NCBI GenBank assembly: GCA_946539945.1
Contig: CAMNHX010000049.1
Location: 1 to 8,388, forward strand
Origin: an uncultured Desulfobulbus sp.
GTDB taxonomy: Bacteria > Desulfobacterota > Desulfobulbia > Desulfobulbales > Desulfobulbaceae
Reading direction: 5' to 3'
Length of the DNA stretch: 8,388 bases
Of the stretch, positions 1 through 5,339 are shown piece after piece. Under the pieces are notes generated by a model that searched no databases, had not been told where the DNA came from, and saw only the letters and a program-made list of their open reading frames with translations. The position numbers and the translations under genes are program-made. The first letter of the stretch is position 1. Each line of letters opens with the position of its first letter.

Positions 1-901
1 AAAAGAGAACAAGACCCAGAAGGATAGCCAGCACAACCGCTGTAGTCTCGTCCAGCGCTGTGGCGGCCAGCGGCACAAGAATACCAAGGAACAGACCCAC
101 AACAAAGCCGTAGCCCAGTTCCAGCCCGACGAGTTGCAGCATCCTAGTCGGACAGCTCTGGAAGGCGGCAAAGAGGTCAGTAGCGCTGAATGCCTGGTTT
201 TCTGTCTGTCGGTGCGCCAGCAGCGCCAAGCCCCCCGCAAAAAAGGAACCGAGCAGACTGGAAGCCAGTTGGTTGGCAATTTGTCCCCAAGGCTTTGCCG
301 CTGAATCTATTCCTGCAGTCAGAGCGCCCACGATGCCCAGGCAGACCCAGGCCAGCAGCAAGGCGCCAATCCATGTACCCGGATTGCTTTTGACCATGGC
401 CCAGGCATCCTTTATCCACTGTACGCCCTGTCTTGCAGGAACCGCGACACTGGTTTCGCGCCAGTAGCCGCCCTTCTTCTGCGGCCCTGTCTGGCTCAAA
501 TCTGCCTGGGGCGCGGCATAGGGATTGAAATCCTCGTCCTCCTCATCCGGCAGGTCCTTGTTCAAGGACAGGCCGGGTTCTGGCTTGGCAAGAGGGATGC
601 TCTCCGAACCCTCTGGGGATGGAGCTGGTTTCTCTGGCGCAGTCGGCGCAGAGGGCGAGGTGGCTGCATCACCCGGTGTCCGCACAAAGGCAGCCACGCC
701 CATGACTGCGAATTTTTCTGTCAGGGCCTGCGCCGCCTCTGGTGACAGTCCACGCTTGGCAAGCTTGGGCTGGCCGGAAGTCAGCAGGGCCAGTGCCTTG
801 TCCTGACTCAAACCGGTCATTGCCGCCAGGGATGCAGCAGCTTCGCGGGGATCAAAACCGGGCAGTACCGTGCCGGAAAGCACAACATCAACAGTTTCCA
901 T
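1..901 (-). CDS. BPSS1780-type multipass membrane protein, zinc-ribbon-less paralog (3' end outside window)
   Basis: The gene starts with ATG at 899-901 behind a strong AAAGGAGAG site and stays open for 300 codons to the left edge, so the C-terminus is missing. Residues 1-75 form a small domain almost identical in pattern to that of the upstream gene (TVLPGF near 11-16, LALLTSG near 37-43, GLSPEAAQAL near 51-60, MGVAAFVRT near 67-75). A Pro/Ser/Ala-rich linker (about 76-118), an acidic FNPYAAP segment (125-131) and a membrane region from about 150 follow. The VPARQGVQWIKDAWAMVKSNPGTWIG stretch, given here only in outline (V154 to G179), is the hallmark start of the BPSS1780 family of membrane proteins, whose function is unknown to me. 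At least three hydrophobic segments are visible (about 176-197, 211-230, 256-300). The gene lies 15 bp after the upstream paralog and is probably co-transcribed. Unlike that paralog it has no CxxC pairs. Confidence is high for a real gene and moderate for the family. Confidence 0.88.
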   Translation of the reverse strand, partial: METVDVVLSGTVLPGFDPREAAASLAAMTGLSQDKALALLTSGQPKLAKRGLSPEAAQALTEKFAVMGVAAFVRTPGDAATSPSAPTAPEKPAPSPEGSESIPLAKPEPGLSLNKDLPDEEDEDFNPYAAPQADLSQTGPQKKGGYWRETSVAVPARQGVQWIKDAWAMVKSNPGTWIGALLLAWVCLGIVGALTAGIDSAAKPWGQIANQLASSLLGSFFAGGLALLAHRQTENQAFSATDLFAAFQSCPTRMLQLVGLELGYGFVVGLFLGILVPLAATALDETTAVVLAILLGLVLF

Positions 902-916
902 AGTCTCTCCTTTTGC

Positions 917-2431
917 TCAAGAAACGTGAGTCGCGCCGGAAGCGCCTTCTTCTCCCGCTTCATAAAATATGTCGCGGACAGCCCGGTAAATGATGGCAGG
1001 CCCCAGCGCGAACATGGGCAGGCAGGCCAAAAAGATCAACGGGCCAGCCACGAGAACAAGCATACCGAGGGCCTCGAAGCCATCCCCCGATCTGGCGTCA
1101 GCTCCGGTTGCCACGATGCTCATCAGCAGCAGGAACAGAACGCTCAAACCCGCTGGAATGCCGCCCATAATCAGACCGTTGAGCAAGACAGGCCGCCAGT
1201 TCTTGCAGGTTGACAGGAAACCCTGCCAAAGGGACTGTACCGGGCTCTGGCCTGCCACGGCAACCAGGGTCGGGGCCATGCAGGAGGCTGTGAACAGGGA
1301 CAAGAAGAGGAACAGGCCCAGAGGGATGACCACCACAAAGAGAATGGGCAAGAGTACGGTCAGGGCGCTTGCGAGGCCAATAATGATGTCCACTGCAGAA
1401 CTGTAGGCAAACTCCAGCACGCAGAGGAGCAGTATTCTGTCCGGGCAGGTCTGGAAGGCGGCAAAGACATCGCTGGCGCTGAAGGCTTCCTGTTCAGTCT
1501 GCCGATGCGCCAGCAGCGCCAGTCCACCGGCAAAGAAGGGACCGCACAGGAAGAGGGCCAGACCGCCGATAATGGGTCCCAGAGGACCGGCAACCAGAAT
1601 CAACCCAAAGGAAAGTGCGGCCATCATGCCCAGGCAGGCCCAGGCCAGCAGCAAGGCGCCAATCCAGGTTCCGGGGGCGCTCTTGAGCATGGTCCAGGAC
1701 TCTTTTATCCACTGCAGGCCTCGTGCCGCAGGAACCACGACACAGGTCTCACGCCAGTAACTGCCCTTTTGCGGTCTTGTCAGGCTCACGTCAGACTGGG
1801 GCGCGGTATAGGGATTGAAATCCCTGTCCTCCTCATCCTGCCAGTCCAACTGGCGCACGCCGCACCTGGGGCAGACTTCGGCACGGGGGCTGATTGCAGC
1901 CCCGCATTCGCGGCAGAATTTCTTCCTTTCTTCCAGAGTTCTGCCTTCGCCTGCCTCTGCCTGTATCCTGTCCTTGTCCGGGGACAGGTCAGGAGAAAAG
2001 GAGGGCGCTTCTGGTTGCGTCCTGCCCTTGCCCAGTGAGACGGCAGAGGGGGACGGACTTGCTGACTGGTTTGCTTGTGGCGCAGATTTTGGCGCGGAAG
2101 GGACGACACCCTCTGGGGCTGAAACTGGCGGCGCAAAGTTGGTCTGCTGCGGCGTGGACGGTTTGCTTTGTGGCGGCGCAGAAGGCTGGACTACCTCGCC
2201 GCCTGCTGTCCGAACAAAGGCGGCCACGCCCATGGCTGCGAACCTCTCGGCCAGGGCCTGCGCTGTCTCTGGCGACAGACCTTTCCTGGCAAGCCGGGGC
2301 TTGCCGGAAGTCAGCAGGGCCAGGGCCTGGTCCTGATTCAGCTTGGCCATTGCCGCCAGGGTCGCCGCCACCTCTTGGGCGGCAAAGCCGGGCAACACCG
2401 TACCCTCAAGCACAACCTCACTCGTCTCCAT
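917..2431 (-). CDS. BPSS1780-type membrane protein with N-terminal accessory domain and zinc ribbon
   Basis: This 504-aa protein starts at ATG 2429-2431, preceded by AGGAG. Residues 1-75 are the small soluble domain shared with the downstream paralog. A long Pro/Ser/Gln-rich, probably disordered linker runs from about 80 to 165. A zinc ribbon follows, with C173, C176, C187 and C190 (CxxC-x10-CxxC). The acidic segment with FNPYTAP (205-211) leads to the membrane part, which opens with VPAARGLQWIKESW (233-246) and GTWIGALLLAW (254-264), typical of the BPSS1780 membrane family. About six hydrophobic segments lie between 254 and 483. No enzyme motif is visible and the biochemical role is unknown; the ribbon and linker suggest a cytosolic N-terminus that could bind a partner. 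It is the first gene of a two-gene minus-strand unit made by tandem duplication. The divergent neighbour is a Tat-leader CMD protein with no obvious functional link. Confidence 0.92.
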   Translation of the reverse strand: METSEVVLEGTVLPGFAAQEVAATLAAMAKLNQDQALALLTSGKPRLARKGLSPETAQALAERFAAMGVAAFVRTAGGEVVQPSAPPQSKPSTPQQTNFAPPVSAPEGVVPSAPKSAPQANQSASPSPSAVSLGKGRTQPEAPSFSPDLSPDKDRIQAEAGEGRTLEERKKFCRECGAAISPRAEVCPRCGVRQLDWQDEEDRDFNPYTAPQSDVSLTRPQKGSYWRETCVVVPAARGLQWIKESWTMLKSAPGTWIGALLLAWACLGMMAALSFGLILVAGPLGPIIGGLALFLCGPFFAGGLALLAHRQTEQEAFSASDVFAAFQTCPDRILLLCVLEFAYSSAVDIIIGLASALTVLLPILFVVVIPLGLFLFLSLFTASCMAPTLVAVAGQSPVQSLWQGFLSTCKNWRPVLLNGLIMGGIPAGLSVLFLLLMSIVATGADARSGDGFEALGMLVLVAGPLIFLACLPMFALGPAIIYRAVRDIFYEAGEEGASGATHVS

Positions 2432-2476
2432 GTCTCGTCTCCTGAAAGCTGGAAGAAAAAAGCATCCCGGTCTTTC

Positions 2477-2505
2477 ATCATACGGAGAGAAGGGACGCCA
2501 TGCAA
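2477..2505 (-). promoter_or_regulatory. Candidate sigma70 promoter for the membrane-protein pair
   Basis: On the minus strand TTGCAT (2505-2500) is separated by exactly 17 bp from TATGAT (2482-2477). The -10 box matches consensus at 5 of 6 positions but the -35 box only at 3 of 6. Transcription would start near 2470, giving a leader of about 40 nt before the ATG at 2431. Position and spacing are good and the -35 is weak, so this is a modest call. Confidence 0.4.
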
Positions 2506-2668
2506 GCGTACTGGCACTTTCACCGCAAAAAGTCCTGCCTGCTGCAGATCAGTGTGGGCCGGATGGGGCGCAGTCAGGCGAAGTCAGCCTGGATTTTCAG
2601 GCAAAAATCCCGCAAAAACAGGTATGGTTGGACAGCAATTCTGCTGCTACAGTGTATGCACTGCACAC

Positions 2669-2693
2669 GTCGCAACCCGGATGCGACTTTTCC
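2669..2693 (+). other. Hairpin with T-rich tail in the leader of the CMD gene
   Basis: GTCGCA (2669-2674) and TGCGAC (2682-2687) are perfect inverted repeats around a 7-nt loop, followed by TTTTCCC on the plus strand. The structure ends 23 bp before the GGAGG of the next gene. It could be a weak attenuator, an operator half-site pair or chance; the 6-bp stem is short for a terminator. Confidence 0.25.
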
Positions 2694-2720
2694 CTTTCCG
2701 CCCCCAGACAGGAGGTACAA

Positions 2721-3596
2721 ATGCCCTTTTCCCGACGGGATTTTCTGAAAACCGGCGCGGTAGCTGTGAGCGGCACAGCGCTGGGCGCAACCCTTTTCAA
2801 GGAGGAGCTTATGGCAGCAACACAGAAGGCGCAAGCCTATCATGAAAAAATATTTCCGCACCAGAAGTCCGCGCTCGCGGCCAGTGATCCGGAATTTGCC
2901 GAGTTTTTTCACAACTTTGCCTTTGACGAGGTGATCAACGAAAAAGGTCAGGAACTGGACGACAAAACCCGCTTCATGGCCATTCTGGCTACTCTTCTGG
3001 GCTGTCAAGCGGTGGATGCCTTCCGGGTCATGCTGCCAGCAGCGCTCAACTGCGGACTCACACCTGTGGAGGTCAAGGAAATCGTGTATCAGGCCACCGC
3101 CTACCTGGGTCTGGGGCGTGTGCTGCCCTTTTTACGCCTGACCAATGACATCTTGCAAGAGCGTGGCGTCAAACTGCCGCTTGCTCCGCAAGGCACAACC
3201 AGCCCGGAAAACCGCCGCGAAAAGGGGACAGCAGCGCAGGTGGCGATTTTTGGTCCTGGCATGAAGGAGTTCTGGCAATCCGGACCAGAAGAGAGTCGCC
3301 ATATCAACCGCTGGCTGGCCGCCAACTGCTTTGGCGACTACTACACCCGTGGCGGTCTGGATCTGCGCCAGCGGGAAATGGTGACCTTTTGCTATATCGC
3401 GGCGCAGGGCGGTTGTGAGCCGCAACTGGTGGCCCACGCGAAAGGCAATTTCAACACGGGTAATGATCGACACTTTCTTATCCGGGTTATTTCCCAGTGC
3501 CTGCCCTATATCGGCTATCCGCGTAGCCTGAATGCGCTACGCTGCGTGAACGAGGCGGCAGAATCCCTGAACTCAAGTACCAAAGAGAAAAATTGA
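2721..3596 (+). CDS. Tat-leader carboxymuconolactone decarboxylase (CMD/AhpD-like) family protein, two CMD domains
   Basis: The 291-aa product starts at ATG 2721, five bases after GGAGG (2711-2715). The frame stays open further upstream, but only across the divergent gene and intergenic DNA. The N-terminus has the Tat motif SRRDFLK (4-10) and a hydrophobic stretch (about 11-26) without a clear AxA cleavage site, so it may be exported folded. Residues about 68-146 form a first CMD-like domain and about 203-280 a second; the latter keeps the family pattern RGGLDLRQRE (210-219), GGCEPQLVAHAKG (230-242) and YIGYP (263-267). The first domain has only a lone C95, not the CxxC pair of AhpD peroxidases, so AhpD-type disulfide chemistry is unlikely. 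H239 and C232 are candidate functional residues. Known relatives include gamma-carboxymuconolactone decarboxylase, but the substrate here cannot be predicted. It converges with the 90-aa gene across the element at 3607-3948. Confidence 0.9.
   Translation: MPFSRRDFLKTGAVAVSGTALGATLFKEELMAATQKAQAYHEKIFPHQKSALAASDPEFAEFFHNFAFDEVINEKGQELDDKTRFMAILATLLGCQAVDAFRVMLPAALNCGLTPVEVKEIVYQATAYLGLGRVLPFLRLTNDILQERGVKLPLAPQGTTSPENRREKGTAAQVAIFGPGMKEFWQSGPEESRHINRWLAANCFGDYYTRGGLDLRQREMVTFCYIAAQGGCEPQLVAHAKGNFNTGNDRHFLIRVISQCLPYIGYPRSLNALRCVNEAAESLNSSTKEKN
2799..2813 (+). promoter_or_regulatory. Internal Shine-Dalgarno and in-frame ATG within the Tat-leader gene
   Basis: AAGGAGG at 2799-2805 lies five bases before an in-frame ATG at 2811-2813 (Met31). 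Initiation here would make a 261-aa form lacking the whole Tat leader. The site is at least as strong as the one used for the full-length start. It may be functional, or it may be chance in codons for Lys-Glu-Glu. Confidence 0.35.
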
Positions 3597-3606
3597 CCAG
3601 TGTCTA

Positions 3607-3625
3607 AATAGAGCGGTTCCGTTTT
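3607..3625 (+). repeat. Left terminal inverted repeat of the MITE-like element
   Basis: The 19-bp sequence AATAGAGCGGTTCCGTTTT pairs with the right end at 3930-3948; the only differences are GG versus AA at the ninth and tenth bases. Confidence 0.65.
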
Positions 3626-3649
3626 GTCTGTTTACGCTTTTCACCGTTT

Positions 3650-3791
3650 TTCTGGAAACCATGAAGTGCGAAGCGCTGGGCAAAGCCGTGTCTGCATTTA
3701 TTTCCTGCTTCGCTGGAAAGCCTGAAGCGCGAAGCGCTGAAGGCTTTCCAGTGCGCCAGCACGGTGAAAGCAGTCCTGCCGGTTTCCAGAA
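3650..3791. repeat. Internal inverted repeat pair of the MITE-like element
   Basis: TTCTGGAAACC (3650-3660) and GGTTTCCAGAA (3781-3791) are perfect 11-bp inverted repeats. They enclose the strong hairpin at 3711-3753, so the region can fold into nested stems. A degenerate core AGTGCGAAGCGCT (3665-3677) in the same interval resembles the hairpin cores found at the right of the element. Confidence 0.6.
3711..3753. repeat. Long hairpin in the MITE-like element
   Basis: CTGGAAAGCCT (3713-3723) pairs with AGGCTTTCCAG (3741-3751), and one G-T wobble plus one C-G pair extend this outward to 13 pairs. After opposed GA dinucleotides, an inner stem AGCGC (3726-3730) and GCGCT (3734-3738) closes on a GAA loop. 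It is the strongest hairpin in the window and has no T-run, so it is not a classical terminator. Confidence 0.7.
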
Positions 3792-3867
3792 TCTCGGCAA
3801 AGGCTACTCCTGCAAGCATTGCGGTATTCTCAAGGAGATTCTTCACTTCGCTTCGTTCAGAATGACT

Positions 3868-3920
3868 TTTCAGTGCGAAGCACGGTAAAAGTCTTTCAGT
3901 GCGATAGCACGGTAAAAGTC
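3868..3920. repeat. Two abutting 26/27-bp palindromic direct repeats
   Basis: Copy one (3868-3893) and copy two (3894-3920) both read TTTCAGTGCG, then GCACGGTAAAAGTC, differing only in the loop (AA versus ATA). Each holds a GTGC/GCAC hairpin core, and copy one is flanked by ACTTTT (3865-3870) and AAAAGT (3887-3892), a longer imperfect stem. A third, diverged copy is at 3746-3771 (CAGTGCGCCAGCACGGTGAAAGC core). Confidence 0.65.
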
Positions 3921-3929
3921 TAAAAAATG

Positions 3930-3948
3930 AAAACGGAATTGCTCTATT
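3930..3948 (-). repeat. Right terminal inverted repeat of the MITE-like element
   Basis: The sequence AAAACGGAATTGCTCTATT is the inverted partner of 3607-3625 and ends 9 bp before the TGA codon of the minus-strand 90-aa gene. Confidence 0.65.
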
Positions 3949-3957
3949 GTCAAAAAA

Positions 3958-4230
3958 TCAGCCTCCGGCAGAGAGAAAACGTAACAAAAAGCGGCGTCGG
4001 AGTGCGGCAATGTCCTCTGCCTTGCCACTGTACTCCAAAGAGAGGCAAGGCAGGGGCAGACTGCCTATGCGGCGTTCCGGCAGAGTGCGCAGTTCAAGCA
4101 CGCATCCTCTGAAGCGGAAACGACCTTGTCCAAGAGACCGCACCTCATTCTGGGCAAGCAGGAAGGTCTCTACCCGGGTAAGAGGCAAGGCCCACTCCTC
4201 ACAAATGACGGTTTCCGGGGTTTCCGACAC
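3958..4230 (-). CDS. Small protein of unknown function with C-terminal Gly-Gly, downstream of a MoeB/ThiF-like gene
   Basis: I do not recognise a family. The 90-aa product starts with GTG at 4228-4230, the only possible start because an in-frame TGA lies 30 nt upstream; GGAG sits 8 bases before it. Visible features are a largely charged and hydrophobic alpha/beta-like composition, a probable strand segment (RFRFRGCVLELRTL, 37-50), a possible second strand (60-68), and a predicted amphipathic C-terminal helix (about 71-87) leading to SAGG at the very end. C10, C43 and C62 are scattered and do not form a metal motif. It is the last gene of the minus-strand set, 87 bp below the MoeB-like gene, so a role linked to sulfur transfer or tungsten-pterin maturation is a guess from context. 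The Gly-Gly tail may be meaningful next to an E1-like enzyme, but the fold does not look clearly beta-grasp. Confidence 0.75.
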   Translation of the reverse strand: MSETPETVICEEWALPLTRVETFLLAQNEVRSLGQGRFRFRGCVLELRTLPERRIGSLPLPCLSLEYSGKAEDIAALRRRFLLRFLSAGG

Positions 4231-4317
4231 TGTGTTCGCTCCTCTCCTGCTCCTGTTTCACGAAACCGCTTCAGAAACCCGCCCGGATTTTGCCGGGAAA
4301 AGCACACCCCAAACTCT

Positions 4318-5019
4318 TCAAAAAATCCCGGTCATCTCCATATCCAGCAAATCCACAAACCAGAGCCGCCCGGCAGGAACTTCCCGACCGCAGAGCAGGC
4401 GCACGCAGAGCGCTGTCTGCATGGCCGCGCAGAAGGGCGGGGTAAAGGCAAGAGATGCCTTGTCGGCAAGAGTTGCTCCTTTGGGATAGAGCCGGTCCAT
4501 CAGTCTGTCGCCAGGCAAACAGAGAGCAACTTGGGCTGTCCAGCCGTGAATGGCCCCGTGGATGAGCGGAATCCCCACTGCCGCGCAGGCTTCCGCCAAA
4601 AGGCGACGGGATTCGATGTTGTCCAAAGCATCCAGGGCCGCGTCGCAACCGGCAAGCAGGCAGGCGGCCTTGTCCGCAGTCAGAAAAACCTCGTGCGCGA
4701 CTACCTCTGCCTCTGGGGCGATTGCAGCAGCCCGCGCCTTCGCGGCCTTGGCCTTGGCCGTGCCCAGAAGCGCAGGTGTGGCCAAAAGCTGGCGGTTCAG
4801 GTTGGAGGCTTCAAACACGTCGCCGTCTGCCAAAACGATCCGTCGGACTCCCAGACGCAGGAGCAGCTCCAGCAAATACCCGCCCAAACCGCCGCAACCA
4901 GCGATGAAAACCCGCTTTTCCCCCAAAAGACGCTGCTCCTCCTCCGTGAGCGCACCCAGATTGCGGATGAAGCGTTCCGCAATGGGCGCAGTTTCTGCAC
5001 TTTTCGCGCTTTCCAGCAT
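4318..5019 (-). CDS. MoeB/ThiF/HesA-family adenylyltransferase (sulfur-carrier activating)
   Basis: Enzymes of this family adenylate the C-terminal glycine of a MoaD/ThiS-type carrier with ATP so that sulfur can be loaded as a thiocarboxylate. The 233-aa product shows the nucleotide-binding loop GCGGLGG (41-47), an acidic ADGD (64-67), NLNRQ with R76 (73-77), K89, and DALDNIESR with D133 (130-138). By pattern, R76, K89 and D133 correspond to the adenylation residues of E. coli MoeB. The two CxxC pairs that bind structural zinc in E. coli MoeB are absent, and the protein is slightly shorter than MoeB (about 249 aa). Its ATG is 3 bp after the stop of the MoaD-like gene, and its GGAGG site lies inside the end of that gene, so the two are translationally linked. 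ThiF and HesA are alternative names, but the MoaD and AOR neighbours favour pterin cofactor sulfuration. Confidence 0.9.
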   Translation of the reverse strand: MLESAKSAETAPIAERFIRNLGALTEEEQRLLGEKRVFIAGCGGLGGYLLELLLRLGVRRIVLADGDVFEASNLNRQLLATPALLGTAKAKAAKARAAAIAPEAEVVAHEVFLTADKAACLLAGCDAALDALDNIESRRLLAEACAAVGIPLIHGAIHGWTAQVALCLPGDRLMDRLYPKGATLADKASLAFTPPFCAAMQTALCVRLLCGREVPAGRLWFVDLLDMEMTGIF

Positions 5020-5022
5020 GAC

Positions 5023-5244
5023 TCAACCGCCTCCCACTGGCGGAAAGAGGGCCAATACGTCGCCGTCCTTGACCGGCGTCTCTGGCTTGGAGTGGAAACC
5101 GTTGACCAGCAGGATGCTTACCTCCTCTGCCGGAATGTTCAGGCTTTGCAGCACATCAGCTGCCTGCGCCAGACCTTCGGGCGCGAGATAAACGATCTTG
5201 TCCCTGCCCTGCCGCAGGGTGGCGAAGAGTCGGACTTCAATCAT
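5023..5244 (-). CDS. MoaD/ThiS-like sulfur carrier protein
   Basis: The 73-aa product starts MIEVRLFATLRQGR and ends FPPVGGG, the beta-grasp sulfur-carrier pattern in which the last glycine is adenylated and converted to a thiocarboxylate. In molybdopterin and tungstopterin synthesis the sulfur is then used to build the dithiolene. I chose ATG at 5242-5244, with AGAGG upstream, over a longer TTG start at 5269-5271, because family members begin right at this beta-strand and because the longer start lies against the terminator's T-tract. It is 3 bp from the MoeB-like gene, its likely activating enzyme. No MoaE gene is in the window, so the large synthase subunit must be encoded elsewhere. A dedicated carrier for the AOR cofactor is a reasonable inference. 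Confidence 0.9.
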   Translation of the reverse strand: MIEVRLFATLRQGRDKIVYLAPEGLAQAADVLQSLNIPAEEVSILLVNGFHSKPETPVKDGDVLALFPPVGGG

Positions 5245-5269
5245 GATGCGCCTCTCTGTATGCGTCTCC

Positions 5270-5306
5270 AAAAAACAGGAAAAGGGGAGGCTTGGGACCT
5301 CCCCTT
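5270..5306 (-). terminator. Rho-independent terminator after the AOR gene
   Basis: On the minus strand a perfect 9-bp stem (AAGGGGAGG with CCTCCCCTT, arms 5298-5306 and 5282-5290) with a 7-nt loop is followed by a T-rich tail ending in six T residues (5275-5270). It starts 33 bp below the AOR stop codon and sits before the MoaD-like gene, so transcription into moaD-moeB must come from read-through or a promoter I cannot identify. Confidence 0.85.
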
Positions 5307-5339
5307 GTTCAGCCTTGGGTCAACATAGAGCCTTTTCGC

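Larger units (their letters stand above)
3607..3948. mobile_element. MITE-like non-coding element with 19-bp terminal inverted repeats
   Basis: The ends AATAGAGCGGTTCCGTTTT (3607-3625) and AAAACGGAATTGCTCTATT (3930-3948) are inverted repeats matching at 17 of 19 positions. The interior is packed with further inverted and direct repeats and codes for nothing convincing; a 75-codon open frame inside is a by-product of the repeats. If the element is read as starting at GAGC (3611-3944), both ends abut a TA dinucleotide, as expected for an IS630/Tc1-mariner-type TA target duplication; that part is inference. It begins 10 bp after the CMD stop codon and ends 9 bp before the stop of the convergent 90-aa gene. 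No transposase is present, so mobilisation would need one in trans. A structured intergenic repeat that never transposed is the alternative. Confidence 0.6.

Noticed and set aside
2512..2527. Sigma54-like GG-N10-GC (TGGCAC with a downstream GC)
   Set aside because: The -24 half is good, but the -12 half reads CCGC instead of TTGC and no enhancer-binding protein or conserved upstream site is visible.
2343..2720. In-frame upstream extension of the CMD gene (126 codons)
   Set aside because: It overlaps the start of the divergent membrane-protein gene and intergenic DNA, and the Tat leader with GGAGG at 2711 defines the start.
2500..2748. 82-codon open frame upstream of the CMD gene
   Set aside because: It overlaps the well-supported start at 2721 in another frame and shows no recognisable domain.
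3661..3888. 75-codon open frame inside the MITE-like element
   Set aside because: It has no ribosome-binding site and its residues come from palindromic repeats.
4282..4297. CCCGG/CCGGG inverted repeat between the MoeB-like and 90-aa genes
   Set aside because: The stem is only 5 bp and neither strand has a following T-run, so it is not a convincing terminator.
5245..5271. Longer TTG-start form of the MoaD-like protein
   Set aside because: Family members start at the first beta-strand (MIEVRLFATL), and the longer start overlaps the terminator tail.
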